Made by a program: the position numbers and the translations under genes. 5,572 nt of DNA from positions 1 through 5,572 of the forward strand of contig JAWLCG010000338.1 of the NCBI GenBank assembly GCA_041687295.1, read 5' to 3'. Within the stretch, counting starts at the first letter, position 1. Every line of letters begins with the position of its first letter. Under the pieces are notes generated by a model. It was not told where the DNA came from and made no database searches. It saw only the letters and a program-made list of their open reading frames with translations. The DNA is from JAWLCG01 sp041687295 (GTDB lineage: Bacteria; Planctomycetota; Phycisphaerae; SM23-33; FEN-1343). This document shows positions 1 to 5,555 of the stretch, in pieces.

Positions 1-1
1 C

Positions 2-748
2 CTGCTGAAGTACTACGACAGCTTCCCGCAGAACCGCTCGGCCTCGACGTGGCGACGGCTGGCCGAGGAGTTCCCCGGCGAGCCGCGGGCGGGCGTGGCC
101 AACTACCGCCTGGCGCAGCTGGCCGCCCAGCGGGGCCAGGTCGACCAGGCCGCCCAGCTCGCCCAGACCGCCCTGGCCAGCCTGGCCCCGGCCTGCAACG
201 GCCAGCCCGTCTCGGCCGAGAGCGGCCTGGCGGGCCTGTTCCAGCGGGCCCCCGGCGTGCCGTCGCGGCAGTACCTCCGCGAGGTCGCCGACCAGGCCGC
301 CATCATGCAGTGGCTTATCCGCGTCAACCGCATCCTGGACGACCCGGTCTCGGCCGAGGCCTTCGCCGCCCTGGCCGACCTCGACCCCCACCGCCAGAGC
401 CGCCGAGAGTACCGCGAACGCGTCCTGCACCTGGCCGAACGCTACGCCGAAACCACCCTGGCCGACAACTTCGCCCTGGCCCTGGCCATGAGCTACGCCG
501 ACGACGTCGAACGCGTCCGCTTCCTGCTGGACATCCGCGACATCCCCGGCTCGGACGCCTCCATCCAGGCCAACTACGAGCTGGGCTGCCTCGCCCTGCG
601 CCTGAGCCACGTGCCCGCCCTGGCCGGCCAACTCCGCCAGCCCCAGACCTACTTCCGCCTGGTCGGCTTCGAGGCCATCGAGAACCCCTGGAGCCGCCGC
701 AGCGCCGAACACCTCTCCCGCCTCCACACCCAGGCCAGCCGACCGTAG
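2..748 (+). CDS. TPR-like helical repeat protein, C-terminal part (5' end outside window)
   Basis: This open reading frame is already open at the left edge and gives 248 residues before a TAG stop at 746-748. The true start lies upstream. Its composition is rich in Ala, Leu, Arg and Gln with amphipathic helices. A segment near fragment residues 22-60 (LAEEFPGEP, then ANYRLAQLAAQRGQVDQAAQ) has the spacing of a tetratricopeptide unit, with a small residue, a Tyr, LA and a Gly turn. A second helical pair occurs near residues 137-168 and a third near 190-201 (ANYELGCLALRL). No catalytic motif, transmembrane segment or late signal is visible. Such proteins usually act as protein-interaction scaffolds, often in the cell envelope, but the partner cannot be read from this fragment. 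The reading frame has the expected G/C-rich third positions and ends before a hairpin-rich spacer. The TPR-like fold is moderately sure; the specific function is unknown. Confidence 0.72.
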   Translation: MLKYYDSFPQNRSASTWRRLAEEFPGEPRAGVANYRLAQLAAQRGQVDQAAQLAQTALASLAPACNGQPVSAESGLAGLFQRAPGVPSRQYLREVADQAAIMQWLIRVNRILDDPVSAEAFAALADLDPHRQSRREYRERVLHLAERYAETTLADNFALALAMSYADDVERVRFLLDIRDIPGSDASIQANYELGCLALRLSHVPALAGQLRQPQTYFRLVGFEAIENPWSRRSAEHLSRLHTQASRP

Positions 749-807
749 CGTCCCTGCCCACACAGCCCCTCTTACGCCCGCGGGTCAGTACGATGGTCCG
801 TACCCAA

Positions 808-831
808 GCCCACGGAATGCCTTCCGTGGGC
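808..831. repeat. Perfect hairpin, copy 1 of CCAAGCCCAC motif
   Basis: The left arm gcccacggaa (808-817) pairs perfectly with ttccgtgggc (822-831) around the loop tgcc. It begins 59 bases after the TPR-like stop codon. There is no T tract on either side, so a classical intrinsic terminator is unlikely, although it could stabilise an mRNA 3' end. Confidence 0.75.
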
Positions 832-971
832 ATCGGGCCGGGCCGTCGCCGGCGGGGCACAACGCACCCGCAGGCCCCCCGGGAAACGGTTCAACCCCGA
901 CCCCGCGGGTCTTCCAGGGCGGTTTTTCGTCCCAGGCCTCCAGGATCGCCAGCGCCCACCCCGCACGAGAT

Positions 972-995
972 GCCCACAGATAGCAATCTGTGGGC
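972..995. repeat. Perfect hairpin, copy 2 of the motif, inverted
   Basis: The left arm gcccacagat (972-981) pairs perfectly with atctgtgggc (986-995) around the loop agca. Relative to copy 1, a G-C pair has become A-T and an A-T pair has become T-A, with the stem kept intact. The CTTGG extension follows on the right, which marks it as inverted relative to copies 1 and 3. Confidence 0.75.
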
Positions 996-1047
996 TTGGG
1001 CAGGGCGGCGCCGGCGATCGCGACCGACGGACCAGCCCGCGATGCCC

Positions 1048-1078
1048 TTGCATGCTCGTGGCGAATCGATAAGATAAT
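1048..1078 (+). promoter_or_regulatory. Possible promoter for the glycosyltransferase, giving a leaderless mRNA
   Basis: TTGCAT (1048-1053) is followed after 16 bases by TAAGAT (1070-1075), with an overlapping GATAAT at 1073-1078, in an AT-rich patch that stands out from its surroundings. Transcription would start near 1082-1085, right at the ATG at 1083. No Shine-Dalgarno sequence precedes that ATG, which fits leaderless translation. The matches to the sigma70 consensus are partial (3 of 6 and 4 of 6), so this is tentative. Confidence 0.3.
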
Positions 1079-1082
1079 TCCC

Positions 1083-2255
1083 ATGTCCCAGACCCCGACC
1101 CAACGAGCCCGGGTGATCTTCCTGTCCGCCTCGGTCGGCGCGGGCCACCACCACGCCGCACGGGCCGTCCAGACCCGCCTCGAGCAGCTCGACCCGACGC
1201 TCGAGACGCTCTTCGTGGACGCCCTGGACCATGTCCGCCCGCCGTTTCGGCTCTACTACGCCGGCGGCTACACCGCCATGGTCACCCGCCTGCCGTGGCT
1301 CTACGGCCTGGGCTACCACGCTACCGACCGCCCCGATGCGCCGGGTCGGCCCCTGCCCGAGCGGGCCCGCCTGCAGTGGGAGTGGACCATGCTGGCGCCG
1401 CTGCGGCGCTGGCTGGCCGAGCAGGCGCCGGCCCTGGTGGTCTGCTCGCACTATCTGCCCGCACCGATGGTCGCCCGGATGATCCGCCAGGGCCAGCCGG
1501 GCCTGCGGCAGATGGTCATCGTCACGGACAACGAGCTGCACCGCTGGTGGTACAGCGAGGGCGTCGAGCGGTACTTCGTGCCCGTCGAGGCCGTCCGCGA
1601 AAGGCTGCTGGGCTTCGGCATCGCGGGCGACCGCATCGAGATCACCGGCATCCCGGTCCACCCCAAGTGGCGGGCGGAGCTGGACAGCGACGCCCTGCGG
1701 CGCCAGTGGGACCTGCCGGCCGAGAGGCCCGCCATCCTGCTGACGGGGGGGGTGAACTTCACCATCGGGCGGATCGACCGCATCGCGGCCCAGCTGCTCG
1801 AACGGTTGCCCGACATGACCCTGGTCGCCCTGGCCGGCAGCAACAAACGGCTGCTGCGGGACCTGTCGGCCCTGCCGGCCGCCCGGGGCGAGAGGCCCCG
1901 CCTGCGGGTGCTGGGCTACACCGACCGCATCCACGAGCTGGTGCAACTGGCGTCGCTGGTGGTGACCAAACCGGGCGGCCTGATGACCAGCGAGTGCCTC
2001 GCCAAGGGCACGCCGATGCTGCTGATGAAGCCCGTCCCCGGCCAGGAGGCCGCCAACGCCCGCTGGCTCTCAGCCGAGGGCGCCGCCGTCGTCGCCGAAG
2101 ACTCCGACCAGATCATTGCCCAGGCCGGCCGACTGCTCGACGACCCGCCCGCCCTGGCCGAGCTCGCCCGAAACGCCCGCAGACTCGACAAGCCCGCCGG
2201 CGACCGGATCGCGCACGAGCTGCTCGAGTACGTGAACGGCTGGCGCGATTTTTGA
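1083..2255 (+). CDS. MGDG synthase/UgtP-like glycolipid glycosyltransferase (GT28)
   Basis: The 390-residue product matches in length and motif order the diacylglycerol glycosyltransferases related to plant MGDG synthase and Bacillus UgtP, which transfer a sugar from a UDP-sugar to diacylglycerol at the cytoplasmic membrane face. The N-terminal lipid-acceptor domain starts with SASVGAGHHHAA (residues 15-26), the family hallmark. VTDNELH (147-153) and TGIPVHP (188-194) mark the end of that domain. The C-terminal GT-B nucleotide-sugar domain shows LLTGGVN (219-225), GYTDRIHEL, TKPGG (295-299) followed by Glu304, and PGQEAANA (319-326). No signal peptide or membrane span is seen; the family is peripheral. 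The ATG at 1083 is chosen because the family motif begins about 15 residues later; upstream in-frame extension would read through the 972-995 hairpin. No Shine-Dalgarno is present. Sugar donor and acceptor cannot be decided from sequence; a MurG-like sugar transferase is a less likely alternative. Confidence 0.88.
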   Translation: MSQTPTQRARVIFLSASVGAGHHHAARAVQTRLEQLDPTLETLFVDALDHVRPPFRLYYAGGYTAMVTRLPWLYGLGYHATDRPDAPGRPLPERARLQWEWTMLAPLRRWLAEQAPALVVCSHYLPAPMVARMIRQGQPGLRQMVIVTDNELHRWWYSEGVERYFVPVEAVRERLLGFGIAGDRIEITGIPVHPKWRAELDSDALRRQWDLPAERPAILLTGGVNFTIGRIDRIAAQLLERLPDMTLVALAGSNKRLLRDLSALPAARGERPRLRVLGYTDRIHELVQLASLVVTKPGGLMTSECLAKGTPMLLMKPVPGQEAANARWLSAEGAAVVAEDSDQIIAQAGRLLDDPPALAELARNARRLDKPAGDRIAHELLEYVNGWRDF

Positions 2256-2274
2256 TTCTTGATTGCAGATTTTC
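2247..2274. repeat. Four tandem GATTnnn heptamers across the glycosyltransferase stop
   Basis: The units are GATTTTT (2247-2253), GATTCTT (2254-2260), GATTGCA (2261-2267) and GATTTTC (2268-2274). They form an AT-rich island of 28 bases in otherwise very GC-rich DNA. The last two sense codons (Asp, Phe) and the TGA stop at 2253-2255 lie inside the repeat, so it supplies the end of the protein. It is not a hairpin and is too A-poor for an intrinsic terminator by itself. Confidence 0.6.
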
Positions 2275-2374
2275 GGGGGGCGCCAGTCCCTCGTGCACCG
2301 TGGGTACACCCAGGGGCCCGGGGGCGTCCTGGGGTCCGGGGCGAGAAGACGCCCTGCGCGGCGCCGGTATCTCT

Positions 2375-2421
2375 CCAAGCCCACGGATGGAGGTTCGCGC
2401 CAGCGAACCGCAATCCGGGGG
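2375..2421. repeat. Third copy of CCAAGCCCAC motif, with a second hairpin nested in its loop
   Basis: CCAAGCCCACGGAT (2375-2388) repeats the motif of the 803-1000 ends in the same orientation as copy 1. The outer arm cccacggat (2380-2388) pairs with atccggggg (2413-2421) except for one A-G mismatch. Where copies 1 and 2 have a 4-nt loop, this copy has a second perfect hairpin: ggttcgc (2392-2398) and gcgaacc (2403-2409) around gcca. It looks like a single, altered or interrupted copy. Confidence 0.5.
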
Positions 2422-2422
2422 G

Positions 2423-2449
2423 GTCTCGGGCGGGCGGCTCGCCCGAGAC
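2423..2449. repeat. Hairpin with 10-bp perfect stem
   Basis: gtctcgggcg (2423-2432) pairs perfectly with cgcccgagac (2440-2449) around a 7-nt loop. It starts two bases after the preceding nested hairpin. No T run follows on either strand. It could be an RNA 3'-end stabiliser or part of a dispersed repeat; the sequence does not decide. Confidence 0.6.
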
Positions 2450-2492
2450 GCGACGCCTGCTCGGCCCACCGATCCACGCGCTGTCGCCCTCG

Positions 2493-2533
2493 AAGGTGGG
2501 ACGCCGCGGCTGCGCCGCTCTGTCCCAGCCTAC
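2493..2533. repeat. Dispersed repeat, copy A (AAGGTGGG ... CCCAGCCTAC)
   Basis: This segment starts AAGGTGGG and ends CCCAGCCTAC, as does the segment at 5519-5555. It folds into an outer stem tgggac (2497-2502) with gtccca (2522-2527) and an inner stem gcggc (2506-2510) with gccgc (2514-2518). The conserved ends with a variable middle that still folds suggest a family of repeats kept for structure. Confidence 0.5.
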
Positions 2534-2550
2534 GCCCCTGCCGCCCGCCA

Positions 2551-2574
2551 AGCCCCCGGGCATGCCCGGGGGCT
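2551..2574 (-). terminator. 24-nt perfect palindrome just past the rhamnosidase stop; candidate terminator
   Basis: The two 12-nt halves agcccccgggca and tgcccgggggct are exact reverse complements, giving a very stable GC stem in RNA from either strand. It begins 9 bases downstream of the rhamnosidase TGA (complement 2584-2586) and is the last structure before that stop for transcripts coming from the glycosyltransferase side. Only two U residues follow the stem on the rhamnosidase mRNA, so it lacks a proper intrinsic-terminator tail. It may instead block exonucleases or cooperate with Rho. Being a full palindrome, it could act in both directions. Confidence 0.5.
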
Positions 2575-2583
2575 CTATGGAGA

Positions 2584-5346
2584 TCAGGTCAACTGGTCGT
2601 CGGTGACGACCTCCACGCCCTCGGACACCTGGTACTCCAGGTGGAGCTGGCCGGCGCGGCGGTGCCAGCGCACCGCGATTGGGCCCAACGGGTGGGGGAC
2701 GGTGCCCTGGGCCCATTCCAGCTCGCCGGGCTGGGGGGCGATGCGGACGCGGTTGGGGTTGCCCGGCTCGGGCCAGGTCACGCCGAGCACCCGTGCGGTC
2801 AGGTAGTGCGTCGGGGCCGTCGCCCAGGCGTGGCAACGGCTGGCGTTGTCCATGAAGAACTCCCAGCAGGTCCACGCCCCGGCGTCGAGCATCCGTCCCC
2901 AGTAGCGGCGGATGAACTCCAGGGCCGTGTCGACCCGCCCGGCGTCCAGCAGCACCCCCAGCCCGTAGTAGCTGAAGTACGCGCTGATGTTGAAGTCGTC
3001 GAACCGCTTGGGCTCGGCCACGCGGAAGTTGTGCAGCATCTGCTCGGCGATCCAGTCGACCACCCCCTCGCGGGCCTCGGCCGGCACGAGGTCGTACAGC
3101 ACGCCCAGGACGTTGCCCGGCACGCCGGGCTCGGGATTGGGCTCATCGCCGGCTCGGCGGTCGAGCAGCAGGCCGCGCTCGGCGTCCCAGAAGTTCCGGC
3201 GGATGGCCTCGGCCAGCGCGTCGGCGCGGGCGCGGTAGCGGGCGGCGCTGTCGGCGTCGCCGAGGGTCTCGAAGACGGTGGCGGCCACGGCGAAGGCTCG
3301 CTGGTAGAAGGCGTTGAGCGGGCAGTTGACGCCCTCGCGGGCGGTGTGGCTCAGGTCGACGTAGGGGTGCATCCCGCCGTCGCCCAGCAGGCCCGAGTCG
3401 TCCTCGGCCAGCGAGTCCAGCCCCGCCAGCAGCCGATGTACACGGTCGGCGCAGGCCCGCAGGTAGTCCAGGTCGCCCGAGTGGGCGTAGTAGGTCCACA
3501 GGGCCTGGACGAGGATGGCCGTGTAGTCCGGGTGACGCCCCGGCGGCAGGCCATGGGCGCCGGCCGGCACGAAGCCGCGGTCGTTCTGGGCCTGGAAGAA
3601 CAGCTCCACGCACCGCCGCATGAGGGCGTGGTCGCCGAAGCTGGCCAGGTTGGTCAGGTACTGCACCATGAAGTCGCCGGAGTAGAGCCCCCGCTCGCGC
3701 CAGGGGCAGTCGAGGTAGGCGTCCTCCATGCAGGCCTGCTGGGTATCCCGGCCCAGGGCCCAGACGTCGTCCAGCCGCGGGTCCGAGCAGGCGAACTGCC
3801 CGACGGCCTCGACGGGGTAGAGCGCCCGCGTCAGCGACACCTCGTGCAGCGCGAAGGCGGACAGGTCGCCCGTGACGACGATCTCCAGGTAGCGGAAGCC
3901 GCGGGGGTGGAAGGTCTGCCAGCTCTGTCGGCCGGCGCGGGCGAGAGTTCGCTCGGCCATCATCACGCGGGGGTGGTTGCCGTGGTACGCCGAGCCGTCC
4001 TCATTGAGTCGCTCGGTGTAGAACAGGTCCACCCGCGTGCCCTCGGCCGCGGTGAAGTCTACCACGGGCCGGCCCAGCACCTCCTGGCCGAAGTCGTACA
4101 CCAGCACCAGCGAGCCGCCCTCGCCGATGCGGGCGGCGTAGTCGGCGCCGCTTACGGGCCGGGCGGGCTGCGCGTCGAGTGCCTCCAGCCGCAGCCAGGC
4201 CCGCTCATGGAAGGGCGACTCGGCCGACGCCTCCTGCGGCCAGGCGCGCCACGGGCCCAGTTCCCTCGGCAGGGCGTCGGGCCCGTCCAGCGGCAGCGCG
4301 ACGCGCTCGAAGGCCTCGGCCTGCTCGCCCTCCCACGGCCCGCCGACCAGGAAGCTGTGGGCCGAGCCGATCTCCCGCTCGGCCGAGAGCGACAGGCCCG
4401 CCTCGCCCGGCAGGGCCAGGTAGAAGTCCCACCGGTCCGAGCCCATCCGCTCGACAACGAGAAGCTCGTTCCACCCGGGTCGGAGTGTGGTCAAAAAATC
4501 CTGGCGCATGGCGATGTCGGTGCGGACGACGGGCTTGAGTTCGGTGCCGTTGACCCAGTATCGGCCCCACCAGGCGCCGAGGGTGACCTGCTGCTCGACG
4601 GGCGAGTGGATCCAGCTCAGCACGGCCACCTGGGCGCGGGTGTGGAGGCTCTGGCCGCCGCGGGCCAGGGCGTGCAGCGAGTGGACCTGCTCGCCCGCGC
4701 CGGGCCGACCGGCCCAACTGCTCAGGCGGTGGCGGGGGCGCTGGGGCCTTTCGTCCAGCGGCGGGATGCTGCGGGGCGCCAGCGGACCCCAGTGGTCGGG
4801 GTTCTCCGCGGCCACGACGGCCGGCCAGGCGGCGTCGTCGAAGCCCGGCGCGTCCCAGCCGGCCGGCAGGGCGCGGGCGTCGAGCATCTCGCCGGGGTTC
4901 AGCGCGAACGAGAGGTAGAAGGTGTCCTCGCTGTGGGCCGGGCTGTCCAGGCCGCGCCACTGCCCCGGCGTGGCCAGGTCGATCGTAGCCCCGGCCGAGT
5001 CGCGGACGCTGCCCCAGGCGATCAGCCCGCCGCGGCTGGCCTGGGAGTGGAAGCTCACGCAGCCGTAGCTGTTGACCGTGACGGCCAGGACGTTCTCGCC
5101 GGGCTGCAGGTAGGGCGTCAGGTCATGGCTGTCGAACTCGGGGTGACCCAGGAAGAACCGCGTGGGGCCATGGGCGACGACCTGCCCGTTGACCGTCAGG
5201 CGGTAGCGGGTGTCGGCGAACAGATGCAGCGTCGCCGACTCGGCCGGGGCGTCGAGGGTGAATCGGCGGCGGAAGAGGACGTAGCGGTTTCGGCCCGTGC
5301 CATGCGGGTCGGTCCAGACGAAGCGGGCGTCGGCGTGCGGGGCCAT
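2584..5346 (-). CDS. GH78 alpha-L-rhamnosidase-like glycoside hydrolase
   Basis: The 920-residue product has the domain order of GH78 enzymes, which release terminal alpha-L-rhamnose from glycans or glycosides by an inverting mechanism. An N-terminal beta-sandwich starts at FVWTDP (about residue 9) and includes TVNGQVV and an HDLTPYL segment; a further beta domain includes YDFGQEV (417-423). The linker CSDPRLDDVW (from 520) leads into the (alpha/alpha)6 catalytic barrel. The acid motif DCPWRE (546-551) followed by GD ending at Asp558 has the D-E-D spacing of characterised GH78 enzymes, making Glu551 the likely general acid. TCWEFF places Glu829 as the likely general base, 278 residues later. 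CHAWATAP precedes a C-terminal beta domain (about 865-920). No signal peptide or membrane span is seen, so it is probably cytoplasmic. The ATG at 5346 is preferred: AGAAAGG lies 11 bases upstream, a good promoter starts RNA near 5409, and further upstream residues look non-coding. Exact substrate is unknown. Confidence 0.87.
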   Translation of the reverse strand: MAPHADARFVWTDPHGTGRNRYVLFRRRFTLDAPAESATLHLFADTRYRLTVNGQVVAHGPTRFFLGHPEFDSHDLTPYLQPGENVLAVTVNSYGCVSFHSQASRGGLIAWGSVRDSAGATIDLATPGQWRGLDSPAHSEDTFYLSFALNPGEMLDARALPAGWDAPGFDDAAWPAVVAAENPDHWGPLAPRSIPPLDERPQRPRHRLSSWAGRPGAGEQVHSLHALARGGQSLHTRAQVAVLSWIHSPVEQQVTLGAWWGRYWVNGTELKPVVRTDIAMRQDFLTTLRPGWNELLVVERMGSDRWDFYLALPGEAGLSLSAEREIGSAHSFLVGGPWEGEQAEAFERVALPLDGPDALPRELGPWRAWPQEASAESPFHERAWLRLEALDAQPARPVSGADYAARIGEGGSLVLVYDFGQEVLGRPVVDFTAAEGTRVDLFYTERLNEDGSAYHGNHPRVMMAERTLARAGRQSWQTFHPRGFRYLEIVVTGDLSAFALHEVSLTRALYPVEAVGQFACSDPRLDDVWALGRDTQQACMEDAYLDCPWRERGLYSGDFMVQYLTNLASFGDHALMRRCVELFFQAQNDRGFVPAGAHGLPPGRHPDYTAILVQALWTYYAHSGDLDYLRACADRVHRLLAGLDSLAEDDSGLLGDGGMHPYVDLSHTAREGVNCPLNAFYQRAFAVAATVFETLGDADSAARYRARADALAEAIRRNFWDAERGLLLDRRAGDEPNPEPGVPGNVLGVLYDLVPAEAREGVVDWIAEQMLHNFRVAEPKRFDDFNISAYFSYYGLGVLLDAGRVDTALEFIRRYWGRMLDAGAWTCWEFFMDNASRCHAWATAPTHYLTARVLGVTWPEPGNPNRVRIAPQPGELEWAQGTVPHPLGPIAVRWHRRAGQLHLEYQVSEGVEVVTDDQLT

Positions 5347-5357
5347 GGGCGAGGGGG

Positions 5358-5364
5358 CCTTTCT
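5358..5364 (-). promoter_or_regulatory. Ribosome binding site of the rhamnosidase gene
   Basis: On the - strand AGAAAGG is followed by 11 bases and the ATG at 5346. It is a modest Shine-Dalgarno match with slightly long spacing, but it is the best one in the leader and supports this ATG over in-frame codons further upstream. Confidence 0.45.
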
Positions 5365-5415
5365 GCGGGAAGAGCCTCGGCGGCCCGGGTACCACACGCC
5401 GGGCCAGTCGCGGCG

Positions 5416-5444
5416 ATTGTAGGCCCGCCCGGGCCCGCATGCAA
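5416..5444 (-). promoter_or_regulatory. Sigma70-type promoter of the rhamnosidase gene
   Basis: On the - strand TTGCAT (complement 5439-5444) is followed by exactly 17 bases and TACAAT (complement 5416-5421), which matches the -10 consensus at 5 of 6. Transcription would begin near 5409-5410, leaving a leader of about 63 bases before the ATG. The spacer contains the inverted repeat ggcccg-cc-cgggcc (5422-5435), a possible operator, though such palindromes are easy to find in GC-rich DNA. Confidence 0.6.
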
Positions 5445-5482
5445 CGTGGCGTCGGCCGTCAGATGCGGGGTGGCTAGACCGT

Positions 5483-5505
5483 TTGCCTGCCGAATCTGCG
5501 GGCAA
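5483..5505. repeat. Hairpin upstream of the rhamnosidase promoter
   Basis: ttgcctgc (5483-5490) pairs with gcgggcaa (5498-5505) around a 7-nt loop, with one T-G wobble in the + strand reading. It lies about 40 bases upstream of the -35 box, so it is either an upstream regulatory site or the 3' end of something beyond the window. Confidence 0.4.
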
Positions 5506-5518
5506 CCTTGGCCCGGGC

Positions 5519-5555
5519 AAAGGTGGGGCTGCGCTTACGCTGCGCCCCAGCCTAC
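5519..5555. repeat. Dispersed repeat, copy B (AAGGTGGG ... CCCAGCCTAC)
   Basis: It has the same ends and orientation as copy A at 2493-2533, with a different middle. The outer stem tggggc (5524-5529) pairs with gcccca (5544-5549); the interior is only weakly paired. It is followed by five A residues (5556-5560), so RNA made on the - strand would carry a U run before the hairpin, not after it; on the + strand the run is A. It is therefore not a normal terminator for either direction. Confidence 0.5.

Larger units (their letters stand above)
803..1000. repeat. REPIN-like element: two related hairpins in inverted orientation
   Basis: The segment begins with CCCAAGCCCAC (803-813) and ends with GTGGGCTTGGG (990-1000), a perfect 11-bp inverted repeat enclosing 198 bp in total. 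Each end is also a self-contained hairpin with a 10-bp perfect stem and a 4-nt loop. The asymmetric CCAAG extension lies on the outer side of both, so the two copies face each other. Two stem positions differ between copies while pairing is kept. This layout resembles REPIN elements (two inverted REP hairpins), which in other bacteria are moved by RAYT/IS200-type transposases. No target-site duplication is visible next to the ends. The repeat nature is inferred from the internal similarity plus a third copy at 2375-2421; no transposase is in the window. Confidence 0.5.
749..1082. other. Non-coding spacer between the TPR-like gene and the glycosyltransferase
   Basis: These 334 bases hold no convincing gene. 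Open frames crossing it on both strands run through perfect hairpins and show no recognisable domain. The main content is the inverted pair of hairpins at 803-831 and 972-1000, annotated separately. The last 35 bases before the glycosyltransferase start are locally AT-richer and carry a possible promoter. The G/C-rich part between the hairpins (832-971) has no tRNA, rRNA or CRISPR pattern. Confidence 0.6.
2256..2583. other. Convergent intergenic spacer packed with hairpins
   Basis: These 328 bases separate the 3' ends of the glycosyltransferase (+) and the rhamnosidase (-). No coding sequence is supported. In order it carries the end of the GATTnnn repeat, a weak 7-bp stem (gggcgtc 2322-2328 with gacgccc 2348-2354), the nested hairpin at 2375-2421, the hairpin at 2423-2449, the repeat hairpin at 2493-2533, and the palindrome at 2551-2574. 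This density of self-complementary elements suits a transcription-ending zone between convergent genes that has also collected dispersed repeats. Confidence 0.6.

Noticed and set aside
808..831. Hairpin 1 as an intrinsic terminator of the TPR-like gene
   Set aside because: The stem is fine but no T run follows, and a related hairpin occurs just before the next gene, so a repeat-element explanation is better.
990..1082. In-frame extension of the glycosyltransferase to a GTG at 990
   Set aside because: The start would lie inside the 972-995 hairpin, the added 31 residues resemble no GT28 N-terminus, and the possible promoter lies downstream of it.
785..1084. 99-codon open frame on the - strand through the 803-1000 element
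   Set aside because: A short stretch (GWALAILEAWDEKPPW) looks protein-like, but the frame runs through both perfect hairpins, has no clear ribosome binding site and no recognised domain. If the element is repeated, this frame would be repeated with it; conservation across copies would be needed to revive it.
891..1946. Open frame of 351 codons antisense to the glycosyltransferase
   Set aside because: It is a shadow of the GT28 gene, with no family motif and a composition typical of antisense frames in GC-rich DNA.
1916..2875. Long open frame on the - strand across the glycosyltransferase end, spacer and rhamnosidase end
   Set aside because: It overlaps two well-supported genes in other frames, crosses all the hairpins, and its product is a low-complexity Pro/Arg/Gly chain. 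High GC makes stop codons rare in all frames.
5347..5520. In-frame N-terminal extension of the rhamnosidase to 5520
   Set aside because: It would run through the promoter at 5416-5444 and the 5483-5505 hairpin, encodes no signal peptide, and is not part of the GH78 fold.
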